From Desulfobacteraceae bacterium (GTDB lineage: Bacteria; Desulfobacterota; Desulfobacteria; Desulfobacterales; SG8-13), in assembly GCA_029287875.1 (NCBI GenBank), contig JARFQH010000087.1:1-62967 (forward strand): a stretch of DNA of 62,967 nucleotides, written 5' to 3'. Position 1 is the first letter of the stretch. Each line of letters starts with the position of its first letter. Positions 36,540 through 44,914 of this stretch are shown piece after piece. Position numbers and translations under genes: made by a program. The notes beneath the pieces were generated by a model that did not search any database, was not told where the DNA came from, and saw only the letters and a program-made list of their open reading frames with translations.

Positions 36540-37628
36540 CTATTCACTCACCAGCCGGTCATCGGCAAACAGCTTGGTCCAATGCGGCGGGAACCGCAGC
36601 CAGACGTCGGTTTGGGTAACGCTGTGATCTTCAGGCAGCCGGGCACGCAGCGTGTGGCCGGCCAGCTTGACCGTGAGGATTTTAAAGCTTCCCTGGTCTT
36701 CCATCGTATAGACCCGTGCCGGCACGCCACCGGCCACCGTTTCGGCGTGCACCTCTAAACCCATCGGCCGTATTCCCAGCTCCAGCCGGCCCCGCGCTTT
36801 TTGTCCCATCGCAGCCATCTTGTCGTCCAGCGGGATGCCGACACCATCCACCCGTGCCATATTTCCATCCAGTGTGCAGGGTAAAAAGTTCATTCCGGGG
36901 CTGCCGATGAAATATCCGACGAACTTATGCTGCGGGTTTTCGAAAAGCTCCTGCGGGGTGCCGATTTGAACCAGTTCGCCTTCATACATGACCAGGACTT
37001 GTTCGGCAAAGGTCAGGGCTTCCACCTGGTCGTGAGTGACGTAAATCATGGTCAGCTTCAGTTGTTCATGGATCTCTTTGAGCTTGCGCCTCAGGTCCCA
37101 CTTCAATTGCGGGTCGATAACCGTCAACGGTTCATCGAAAAGAATGGCGGCAACATCGCTTCTGACCAACCCGCGGCCCAGGGAGATCTTCTGTTTGGCA
37201 TCGGCGGCCAGTCCGGCGGCTTTTTTCTTGAGGAAAGGCGTCAGATCGAGTATTTCGGCGACTTCGAGCACGCGCCGTTTGACTTCGTCGGGCGCCACCC
37301 GTCGATTTCGCAAAGGAAAAGCCAGATTGTCGAAAACACTCATGGTGTCGTAAAGAACGGGAAACTGGAAAACCTGGGCGATGTTGCGCTTTTCCGGCGG
37401 TAGATCCGTGACGTCCTGGCCGTCATAGAGCACGCGTCCCTTGCTGGGCGTCAACAGCCCGGAAATAACGTTCAGCAATGTCGTCTTGCCGCAGCCCGAT
37501 GGGCCCAGTAAAGCATAGGCACCCCCGTCATCCCAGGTGTTGTGGATGCGTTTCAGGGCATAGTCGGATTCTTGTTCGGGCTGGGCGACGTAGCTGTGGG
37601 CAATCTCCTGCATGTCGATTCGGGCCAT
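36540..37628 (-). CDS. glpT: Glycerol ABC transporter ATPase with degenerate signature motif
   Basis: A 362-residue nucleotide-binding subunit. The Walker A (LLGPSGCGKTT), Walker B (AAILFDEPL) and H-loop (VTHDQVEA) are normal, but the LSGGQ signature is replaced by LAADAKQK. A C-terminal TOBE-like domain follows. The start at 37628 gives the usual N-terminus. The partner GlpS has a normal signature but altered Walker A and H-loop, so the heterodimer should have one working and one degenerate ATP site. Confidence 0.9.
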   Translation of the reverse strand: MARIDMQEIAHSYVAQPEQESDYALKRIHNTWDDGGAYALLGPSGCGKTTLLNVISGLLTPSKGRVLYDGQDVTDLPPEKRNIAQVFQFPVLYDTMSVFDNLAFPLRNRRVAPDEVKRRVLEVAEILDLTPFLKKKAAGLAADAKQKISLGRGLVRSDVAAILFDEPLTVIDPQLKWDLRRKLKEIHEQLKLTMIYVTHDQVEALTFAEQVLVMYEGELVQIGTPQELFENPQHKFVGYFIGSPGMNFLPCTLDGNMARVDGVGIPLDDKMAAMGQKARGRLELGIRPMGLEVHAETVAGGVPARVYTMEDQGSFKILTVKLAGHTLRARLPEDHSVTQTDVWLRFPPHWTKLFADDRLVSE

Positions 37629-37683
37629 ATCGGACTCCTGTTGCCGCTGTCGCAGACGGCATCTTTCGGCCTGTTCCGGACGA

Positions 37684-38778
37684 TCACTGTCGATTCGACG
37701 GGCTTCTGACCGGGCAGGCGACCAGTTTACCCGCGTCATCATAGACGAACAAGTTGGTGGGATCGACATAGATGGCGATTTCTTTGCCGATCTTGCGGCT
37801 GTGAATACCGGTTTCCTGGACCACCAGCGGGGTGCCGGCATGACGGACGTGGATAAAGGTTTCGGACCCGTTGATCTCCGACAGTTCGACGGCGGCTCTA
37901 ATTTCGATATCCTGATTTCCGGTTTTTGAGAGAAAAAGATGATGCGCCCGCACGCCGAATTGGTAGCTGCCCTCCGACAGTCCTTGCATGTGACCTGTCA
38001 AGGGCACCCGAACATCCCGACCCGCCTCGGCCACATTCCCCTGCACCCTGGCGCTGATGTAGTTAATGGGAGGGTCACTGAAAACCTCCGCAACCCGCAG
38101 TGTTGACGGACAATGATACACTTCGGCAGTCGCCCCGTTCTGAAGGATGCGACCTTCATCCATTACGACGATGTTGCCGCCCAGCAGTAATGCTTCGGCC
38201 GGCTCCGTGGTCGTGTAGACGACAATGGCTTCACGCTGTTTAAAAATATCCTGAAGCTCTTCCCGCAGTTCCTCGCGCAATTTATAATCCAAGTTGACCA
38301 GGGGTTCATCCAGCAGCAGAAGATCGGTATTTTTTACCAGGGACCGGGCGATGGCGATGCGCTGCTGCTGGCCGCCGGAAAGCTCGGCCGGCAGGCGGTC
38401 GAGTAAATCATCGATCCTGAGCATGGCAGCGGTATCGCGAACGCGCCGGTCGATCTCTTTTTTATCCATGCCGGCCAGTCTTAAAGGCGAGGCGATATTT
38501 TTATAGACATTTAAAGAAGGGTAATTGATGAATTGCTGGTAGACCATGGCGACGTTGCGCTTGCGGACGGAAGTGCCGGTAACATCCTGTCCATTCACCA
38601 GCACCCGGCCCCGGGTCGGTCGATCGAGACCGGCCATAATCCGAAGCAGGGAGGTCTTGCCGGCCAGCGTGCGGCCTAAAATGATATTGCGGGATCCGGG
38701 CGCGAGTTCGAGGTCGATGGCCTTGAGGTGGGTTTCGCGGCCAACAATCTTATCGATCTTTTCAAGGGATAAGGCCAT
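37684..38778 (-). CDS. glpS: Glycerol ABC transporter ATPase with degenerate Walker A/H-loop
   Basis: A 364-residue nucleotide-binding subunit and the first gene of the importer operon. The signature LSGGQQQR and Walker B LLLLDEPLVNLD are canonical. The Walker A reads GRTLAGKTS, lacking the usual third glycine, and the H-loop reads TTTEPAEA with no histidine. A C-terminal regulatory TOBE-like domain covers about 240-355. The leader upstream holds two tandem palindromes and a GlpR-type operator. Confidence 0.9.
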   Translation of the reverse strand: MALSLEKIDKIVGRETHLKAIDLELAPGSRNIILGRTLAGKTSLLRIMAGLDRPTRGRVLVNGQDVTGTSVRKRNVAMVYQQFINYPSLNVYKNIASPLRLAGMDKKEIDRRVRDTAAMLRIDDLLDRLPAELSGGQQQRIAIARSLVKNTDLLLLDEPLVNLDYKLREELREELQDIFKQREAIVVYTTTEPAEALLLGGNIVVMDEGRILQNGATAEVYHCPSTLRVAEVFSDPPINYISARVQGNVAEAGRDVRVPLTGHMQGLSEGSYQFGVRAHHLFLSKTGNQDIEIRAAVELSEINGSETFIHVRHAGTPLVVQETGIHSRKIGKEIAIYVDPTNLFVYDDAGKLVACPVRSPSNRQ

Positions 38779-38800
38779 GAGCTGTCTCCCGGCAATCTAT

Positions 38801-39018
38801 AGGCTTTAGGGTAAAGGTTTTGGGCTGCGTTATCGGTCGTCGGCGTATTACAATACAGCCTCCTCCCTCTGGCCTTGCCCAAACCATTATCTTAAAGCCT
38901 ACGTGCAAATGGAACCTTGAGCTTTGAGATAAAGGTACTGGACTGCGTTATCGGTCGTCGGCGTATTAGAATACAGCCTTCTCCCTCTGGCCTTTCCAAA
39001 ACCATTACCTTAGAGCCT
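38801..39018. repeat. Two tandem palindromic repeats (118-bp period) in the glpS leader
   Basis: Unit 1 (38801-38900) has outer arms aggctttagg.../...cttaaagcct and a central gtattacaatac palindrome whose centre, 38850-38851, is also the centre of the unit. Unit 2 repeats it 118 bases on (centre 38968-38969, gtattagaatac) with about 85% identity, including the block gctgcgttatcggtcgtcgg and the trailing tgcaaatggaacctt. They lie between the candidate operator and the glpS start, so they would be in the transcript. They may be REP-like dispersed elements or RNA-level regulators. Confidence 0.75.
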
Positions 39019-39112
39019 ATGTGCAAATGGAACCTTGGCTGTGAAACTGTGCATAAAGGCGACGATGCTCCCCATTAGCGCGTATAGACATCAGCCATAG
39101 CACTGCCCTTCG

Positions 39113-39130
39113 ATTTTCACAAGCGAAAAT
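39113..39130. promoter_or_regulatory. Candidate GlpR operator 1 (importer operon)
   Basis: attttcacaagcgaaaat is an imperfect palindrome with arms attttcac/gcgaaaat around AA. It is one of three near-identical sites around glpR. It lies between the glpR stop and the glpS leader, where the importer promoter should be. Confidence 0.65.
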
Positions 39131-39160
39131 ATAGCTCCGTTTATTTTCTGTTGACCGGCT

Positions 39161-40033
39161 TTACAGGTCGGCTTTATCGGTTTTGGACGCTACGTAGAGC
39201 TCAATATCCGCTGCTCCCAACACCTCCGAAAGAGCTTGGGGGGGCGGCCGGTCTGTAAACAGGGCATCGATCTCATCGATACTGCCCAGTCGGACCATGG
39301 CATTGCGCCCGAATTTGGTATGATCGGTTGCCAGAAAAATCCGCCGAGAATTGTCGATGATGGCTCGCGAGACACGGACTTCACGGTAATCGAAATCGAG
39401 AAGCGTGCCGTCCATATCGATGCCGCTGATGCCGATGATGCCGAAATCGACGCGAAACTGCTGGATAAAGTCGATCGTGAGCGGGCCGATGATGCCGCCG
39501 TCGCGATGTCTTACCAAGCCGCCGGCCACAATGACTTCGAAATTTTCGTTGCCGCTTAAAATGGAGGCGACATTGAGGTTGTTCGTGATCACTTTGAGAC
39601 GCTGATGGTTGCACAGCGCCTTGGCAATTTCCTCCGTCGTGGTGCCGATATTGATAAAAAGAGACGCATTGTTCGGGATTTTATCCGCAACCATTGCGGC
39701 GATTTGCTGCTTTTCTCTGAGGCACAACACTTTTCGTTGTGTGTAGGCAACGTTCTCGGTGCTGGAGGCAACCCCGGCGCCACCATGATACCGGTTGATC
39801 GACCCCTCTTCACACAGGGTGTTGATGTCACGCCGAATCGTCTGGGGGGTCACCTTGAATGCTTGTGACAGAGACTCGATCGTTACAAATCCCCTGCTTT
39901 GAACCAGCTCGCGGATTTTTTCATGCCGCGTGCGCATCGGCGCCGTTTTTTTACGCGACGCGCCGTCATTCCGGCAAAAATTTTGTTTGTCGCTGCGTCC
40001 TGCCGGACCGGATCGCCCATTGCCAGCCCTCAT
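39161..40033 (-). CDS. glpR: DeoR-family glycerol regulon repressor
   Basis: A 290-residue DeoR regulator. The helix-turn-helix region is TIESLSQAFKVTPQTIRRD, and the effector domain has the DeoR signature FINIGTTTEEIAKAL and the phosphate-binding-like VIVAGGLVRHRDGGIIG. GlpR proteins release DNA when glycerol-3-phosphate binds. The ATG at 40033 is chosen for its GGAGG; the ATG at 39937 (MRTRHEKIRELV) is the more usual family N-terminus but has no ribosome-binding site. Divergent from glpA, with operator-like palindromes on both sides of the gene. Confidence 0.88.
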   Translation of the reverse strand: MRAGNGRSGPAGRSDKQNFCRNDGASRKKTAPMRTRHEKIRELVQSRGFVTIESLSQAFKVTPQTIRRDINTLCEEGSINRYHGGAGVASSTENVAYTQRKVLCLREKQQIAAMVADKIPNNASLFINIGTTTEEIAKALCNHQRLKVITNNLNVASILSGNENFEVIVAGGLVRHRDGGIIGPLTIDFIQQFRVDFGIIGISGIDMDGTLLDFDYREVRVSRAIIDNSRRIFLATDHTKFGRNAMVRLGSIDEIDALFTDRPPPQALSEVLGAADIELYVASKTDKADL

Positions 40034-40095
40034 ATGTCCTCCATCCAACCGGATTCGGGTATAATACTTTCTTTTATGAAAATTAATAGAAAGAA

Positions 40096-40113
40096 AAATT
40101 CACAAACGAAAAT
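40096..40113. promoter_or_regulatory. Candidate GlpR operator 2
   Basis: aaattcacaaacgaaaat matches the site at 39113 at 15 of 18 positions. It lies in the divergent glpR-glpA spacer, closer to glpR, and could mediate autoregulation. Confidence 0.55.
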
Positions 40114-40205
40114 TTATCGTGACACGATATTCCGGTTGTGCTACGGCTGAGAAGAGAAATATGGTTGCACTTGCATGTCTATCCTTCGTTTAACAGCCCG
40201 GCTGT

Positions 40206-40223
40206 GTTTTCACAAGTGAAAAT
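40206..40223. promoter_or_regulatory. Candidate GlpR operator 3
   Basis: gttttcacaagtgaaaat holds the perfect palindrome ttttcac-aa-gtgaaaa, the best of the three sites. It lies 30 bases before the glpA start, well placed to repress the dehydrogenase operon. Confidence 0.65.
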
Positions 40224-40252
40224 AAAAGAATTTCTTCGGCCGTTAATTTAAC

Positions 40253-41839
40253 GTGGCCTCAATGACTCAGCCAAAACCACATTTGTTGAAAACCGGTGTA
40301 CTCATCATCGGTGCCGGCGTGACGGGGACTGGTCTCGCCCGTGATCTATCGCTGCGCGGCATTCCCTGCATTCTGGCCGAAAGAAAGGATTTCAACGCCG
40401 GCGCGTCAGGTGGCAATCACGGTTTGCTCCATTCCGGCGCCCGCTATGTTGTATCCGATCCGTCGGCGGCTGTGGAATGCCAAAAGGAAAACCGGCTGCT
40501 TAAAAAACTGGCACCGCAGTGCATCGAGGAAACCGGCGGACTTTTTGTTGCCGTAGAAGGTGATGACGAGAACTACGTGGCTGACTTTGCCGCTTTGTGC
40601 GCACGATTAGGCATAGAATCTCAAGCGTTGGAAGCCTCGGAAGCCCGCGACGCAGAACCGGCTTTGTCGGAAAAGATCATCGCGGCCTTCAAGGTAAACG
40701 ATGCCGCGATAGACCCCTTTAAGCTCAGCCTGGAAAACATCTCGCATGCCCGGCAGCACGGGGCGGTGTTTCTGCCCCACAGCCGGGCGGTTCAGTTCGA
40801 CTGCCGCAATCATCGCGTTCGAACGGTTCTGCTGACCGATATCAAAACCGGACGGCACACCACAATCGAAACCGATTTCGTTGTCAACGCTTCCGGGGCC
40901 TGGTCCGGAGAAGTGGCGGCCCTGGCCGGTATTCGGCTCCGCATGGTCTACTCCAAGGGCAGTCTGCTGGTGACACAGAGCCGGATGGCCGGTCAGGTCA
41001 TCAACCGGCTGCGTCGTCCGACCGATGGTGATATTCTCGTACCGGGCGGGACGGTTTCCATCCTCGGCACGACCTCCGTGCGCATCGAATCACTGACCGA
41101 TTATCGTCCTACCGTGGAAGAGGTGGATCAGATTATTTCCGAAGGCGCCTTGATGATTCCCGCGTTAGAAAACACCCGTTTCATTCGCGCTTATTCCGGC
41201 ATACGGCCGCTGCTCGATGCACCGGCCACCGACGATGATCGCAGCGTCAGTCGGGGATTTGCTCTGATCGATCATGCAGCGGAAGGCGTTGACAATTTTG
41301 CCACCATTACCGGCGGAAAACTAACCACATACCGGTTGATGGCCGAAAAAACGGCCGATTTCATCTGCCGTCGATTCGGCACACCGCGTCCCTGTCGGAC
41401 ACAAACCGAACCTCTTCCGGTGACCTCCGACGGGCGGTGGACCGAGCCGGGTCTGGCGCCACGATTCTGGCTGAAAAATCGCAATCCAGACGACGTTATC
41501 CTGTGCGAATGCGAAATGATACCGCAGAGCGTGGTCGACAGCATCGTTCAAAGTATCCGCAATCAGGGTGCGCGGACGGACCTCAAATCGATCGGCTTGC
41601 GCAGCCGGATCGGGAAAGGTCCCTGCCAGGGAGCCTTCTGCAGCGCGCGCCTGACGGCCTATCTGTATGATCAAGGGCTGCTGGATGCCCGGCACGGCAT
41701 CGAAGACCTGAAAACCTTTCTCGATGCGCGCTGGCGAGGACAAAAACCCCTGATGTGGGGAGGTCCGCTCATTCAGGCTGAACTGCAGGAGGCCATGCAC
41801 TGCGGGCTTCTCGGGCTTGAGCTCGAAGAAGAGTCCTGA
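40253..41839 (+). CDS. glpA: Anaerobic glycerol-3-phosphate dehydrogenase subunit A
   Basis: A 528-residue FAD enzyme that oxidises glycerol-3-phosphate to dihydroxyacetone phosphate. The FAD motif VLIIGAGVTGTGLARDL and the substrate-domain segments GGNHGLLHSGARY and TITGGKLTTYRLMAEKT are intact. The C-terminal ~130 residues contain a BFD-like [2Fe-2S] domain (ILCECEMIP...GPCQGAFC), which separates GlpA from aerobic GlpD. The start is a GTG; an ATG three codons later is possible. glpB follows after 31 bases. Confidence 0.93.
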   Translation: MASMTQPKPHLLKTGVLIIGAGVTGTGLARDLSLRGIPCILAERKDFNAGASGGNHGLLHSGARYVVSDPSAAVECQKENRLLKKLAPQCIEETGGLFVAVEGDDENYVADFAALCARLGIESQALEASEARDAEPALSEKIIAAFKVNDAAIDPFKLSLENISHARQHGAVFLPHSRAVQFDCRNHRVRTVLLTDIKTGRHTTIETDFVVNASGAWSGEVAALAGIRLRMVYSKGSLLVTQSRMAGQVINRLRRPTDGDILVPGGTVSILGTTSVRIESLTDYRPTVEEVDQIISEGALMIPALENTRFIRAYSGIRPLLDAPATDDDRSVSRGFALIDHAAEGVDNFATITGGKLTTYRLMAEKTADFICRRFGTPRPCRTQTEPLPVTSDGRWTEPGLAPRFWLKNRNPDDVILCECEMIPQSVVDSIVQSIRNQGARTDLKSIGLRSRIGKGPCQGAFCSARLTAYLYDQGLLDARHGIEDLKTFLDARWRGQKPLMWGGPLIQAELQEAMHCGLLGLELEEES

Positions 41840-41870
41840 GGTCGACGCCGTCACGGCACACAGGAAAAAA

Positions 41871-43148
41871 ATGGCTCAATCGGAAACCATCCATTGCGAA
41901 CTGATGGTGATCGGCGCCGGAATGGCCGGAATGGCCGCGGCCCTTTTCGCCGCTCGCCACCATGTTTCCACCGTCCAGGTCGGGCTATCCGCCGAAATCA
42001 TTTATGCCAGCGGCCTGATCGACCTGCTGGGGGTTCATCCGATCGAGAAGGGCCGACGCTGGCGAAATCCCTGGGCGGCCATAGCGGCGGTGTCCAAGTC
42101 GTGCCCGAATCATCCCTTTGCCCGTCTGCCCCGAAGTGATATCCGGGCCGCTTTGGATGAATTTATCGACTTTTTGGCAACCGCCGGATTGCCGTATCGG
42201 TGCTACAAGGATCGCAATGCGGATGTCGTCACCCCGGTCGGAAGCATCAAGCGAACATATGCCGTGCCTCAAAGCATGTGGAGAGGTGTGCTGGCCTGGC
42301 ACCGTAAATGTCCCTGCCTGATCGTCGATTTTCACGGCTTGAAAGGCTTCAGTGCACGGCAGATCCAGTCTGTTCTGAAGGACAGATGGCCGGCACTGCG
42401 GGCCGTCCGCTTGGCTTTTCCCGATTTGCCGGCCGAGCTCTATCCCGAACGCATGGCCCATGCCCTGGAACTCAGCCGCACCCGCGAGCAATTGGCTGCC
42501 GCGGTGAGGCCGCTGATCAAGGACGCAAAAATGTTGGGGTTGCCGGCGATTTGTGGTACCTACCAGACATCGAGCGTGGTGGCAGACCTGCAGAAGAAGA
42601 TCGGGATTCCGGTATTTGAGATCCCCACCTTGCCGCCGGCCATCTCCGGGTTGCGTCTGAAGAACGCCCTTGAGCAATCCCTTCCGTCCCTCGGGGTCAC
42701 CACACTTTACAACAAAAAGGTGATCCGGGTGCAGATAGACGGCCGCGGCCATCTCATTTTTGACGTCGGGGCCCGGGAAAAAGAGATCACCGTCCAGGCG
42801 CAAGCGGCGATATTGGCCAGCGGCCGGTTTATCGGTCAGGGCTTGACCGCTGATCGCAAACGCATCCGTGAAACGCTTTTCGATTTGACCATATCTCAAC
42901 CGTCGAGCCGGCGGCACTGGCACCGTGAGCATTTTCTGGATCTCAAGGGTCACGCCATCAATCGAGCCGGTCTTGAAATCGACGAGTGTTTTCGACCATT
43001 GACGGCTGACGGCCGCCCGGCTTTTGAAAATCTCTATGCCGCCGGATCCATCCTGGCCCATTGTGATTGGATGCGAATGAAATGCGGCTCGGGTCTTGCG
43101 ATCGCCACGGCCTATGGCGCCGTCAAGGCCTATCTGAAAAACCGTTGA
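41871..43148 (+). CDS. glpB: Anaerobic glycerol-3-phosphate dehydrogenase subunit B
   Basis: A 425-residue flavoprotein subunit of the GlpABC complex. FAD-binding LMVIGAGMAGMAAALFAAR opens the protein and a C-terminal NLYAAGSILAHCDWMRMKCG segment closes it, as in GlpB. The ATG at 41871 has AGGA seven bases upstream; the longer frame overlaps glpA. The usual third gene, glpC (membrane Fe-S anchor), does not follow, so how electrons reach the quinone pool is open. Confidence 0.88.
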   Translation: MAQSETIHCELMVIGAGMAGMAAALFAARHHVSTVQVGLSAEIIYASGLIDLLGVHPIEKGRRWRNPWAAIAAVSKSCPNHPFARLPRSDIRAALDEFIDFLATAGLPYRCYKDRNADVVTPVGSIKRTYAVPQSMWRGVLAWHRKCPCLIVDFHGLKGFSARQIQSVLKDRWPALRAVRLAFPDLPAELYPERMAHALELSRTREQLAAAVRPLIKDAKMLGLPAICGTYQTSSVVADLQKKIGIPVFEIPTLPPAISGLRLKNALEQSLPSLGVTTLYNKKVIRVQIDGRGHLIFDVGAREKEITVQAQAAILASGRFIGQGLTADRKRIRETLFDLTISQPSSRRHWHREHFLDLKGHAINRAGLEIDECFRPLTADGRPAFENLYAAGSILAHCDWMRMKCGSGLAIATAYGAVKAYLKNR

Positions 43149-43402
43149 GTCGGTCGCTTCCGTTAGGTCTCCCGAATTTCTTCGGGTGGCGATCCCGGAC
43201 CGAATGTGGGTTCGTGTCCGGCGTCAGGTTGAAATGTTGGTTCTTCGCTCATACTCATAAATGACATCTCAGTTGCGCGTTTCACATTTTCAAGAAAATG
43301 GGACCTCAGTTATGAGTGCTCATCCAGCTATCGCAACGGCGGATGTTGATCGATTGCGGACTCACGGTCAACTTGCCGCAACCGCGGAAGGGAGGTAAAA
43401 CA

Positions 43403-44914
43403 ATGGCCAAATATATCGGTGCCTTGGATCTGGGAACCACGAGCAATCGGTTTATCGTCTTCGACCACCAGGGCCGGATCATCGGCTTTGACCAGATGGA
43501 GCACGAACAGATTTTACCTCGGCCGGGCTGGGTGGAGCACGACCCAATGGAGATCTGGCGCAATTCTCAGGCCGTTATCAAAGGGGCTTTGGGAAAAAGC
43601 GGCATCAGCGGCGGCGACCTGGTCGCAATCGGTATCACCAATCAGCGTGAAACGGCCGTGCTGTGGGACAAAAATTCCGGCCGTCCCCTTTACAATGCGA
43701 TTGTCTGGCAGTGCACCCGGTCCAATGACATCTGTCGGCGGCTGTCGGCCGGGCACGGACAGGACCGGTTTCGAGAAAAGACCGGACTGCCCATCGCGAC
43801 CTATTTTTCAGGACCCAAGGTCCGCTGGATATTGGACGAGGTCCCGGAGGCCCGCACGGCGGCCCAAAAGGGTTCGGCCCTTTTCGGTACCATCGAATCC
43901 TGGATTATCTGGTGGCTGACAGGCGGGCCGAACGGCGGGGCGCACGTGACCGATGTCACCAATGCCAGCCGAACGCTCATGATGAATTTGAACACCCTCG
44001 ATTGGGATGATGAGATTCTGAATGTGCTGGACATTCCCCGCCGGATCCTGCCGCGCATCGTCCCGTCCAGCGATCGGAATACCTGGGGTCATACGGCCAA
44101 AGACGGTGCCTTTAATTCAACCATTCCGGTGTGCGGTGCTCTGGGCGATCAGCAGGCTGCACTGGTGGGGCAGACGTGTTTTGAAGTCGGCGAGGCCAAG
44201 AACACTTACGGGACCGGATGCTTTCTGCTGTTGAATACCGGCAACGAACCCGTGGCTTCCCGACACGGTCTCCTGACGACCGTCGCTTACCAGGTCCGGG
44301 GGGAGAAACCGGTCTATTGTCTCGAAGGCTCGATTGCCATTGCCGGTGCCCTGGTGCAATGGCTGCGGGACAATCTCGGTTTGATTGACGCGGCACCGGA
44401 TGTCGAAACCCTGGCCCGCACGGTGCCGAACAATGGCGGCGCCTACATCGTGCCGGCTTTTTCGGGGTTGTTCGCCCCTTACTGGCGCTCCGACGCGCGC
44501 GGTGTCATCGCCGGCCTGACCCGATTCGTCAACAAGGGTCATCTGGCGCGTGCCGTTTTAGAGGCCAGCGCCTACCAGACCCTCGAGATCGTCGAGGCCA
44601 TGAACAAGGACTCGGGAGTGGCTCTGACTAGTCTCAAGGTCGACGGCGGGATGGTGGCCAACGAGCTGCTCATGCAATTTCAGGCGGACATCCTGGACGT
44701 TCCGGTCATTCGTCCGGCTGTCACCGAAACCACCGCTTTGGGGGCGGCTTACGCGGCCGGGCTTGCAGTGGGCTACTGGTCCGATAGTGACGAACTCCGG
44801 CACAACTGGGCGGTCGACAAAACCTGGGAGCCGCAAATGGATCCGGCCGAGCGGCAAAAGGGGATCGGTGACTGGAAAAAAGCAGTCGCGAGAACATTTA
44901 ACTGGGTAGAATAA
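43403..44914 (+). CDS. glpK: Glycerol kinase
   Basis: A 503-residue FGGY-family kinase that phosphorylates glycerol with ATP. The N-terminus KYIGALDLGTTSNRFIVFD, the glycerol-site segment ITNQRETAVLWD and the later SGLFAPYWRSDARGVIAGLT are diagnostic for GlpK. GGAGG precedes the ATG by seven bases; the longer frame to 43316 is unneeded. The 254-base gap before it has a small attttc-aa-gaaaat palindrome that may be a weak fourth regulator site. Its stop overlaps the next start (TAATG). Confidence 0.95.
   Translation: MAKYIGALDLGTTSNRFIVFDHQGRIIGFDQMEHEQILPRPGWVEHDPMEIWRNSQAVIKGALGKSGISGGDLVAIGITNQRETAVLWDKNSGRPLYNAIVWQCTRSNDICRRLSAGHGQDRFREKTGLPIATYFSGPKVRWILDEVPEARTAAQKGSALFGTIESWIIWWLTGGPNGGAHVTDVTNASRTLMMNLNTLDWDDEILNVLDIPRRILPRIVPSSDRNTWGHTAKDGAFNSTIPVCGALGDQQAALVGQTCFEVGEAKNTYGTGCFLLLNTGNEPVASRHGLLTTVAYQVRGEKPVYCLEGSIAIAGALVQWLRDNLGLIDAAPDVETLARTVPNNGGAYIVPAFSGLFAPYWRSDARGVIAGLTRFVNKGHLARAVLEASAYQTLEIVEAMNKDSGVALTSLKVDGGMVANELLMQFQADILDVPVIRPAVTETTALGAAYAAGLAVGYWSDSDELRHNWAVDKTWEPQMDPAERQKGIGDWKKAVARTFNWVE

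Noticed and set aside
41985..43061. A 358-codon frame opposite glpB
   Set aside because: Antisense shadow of glpB with no ribosome-binding site or recognisable domain.
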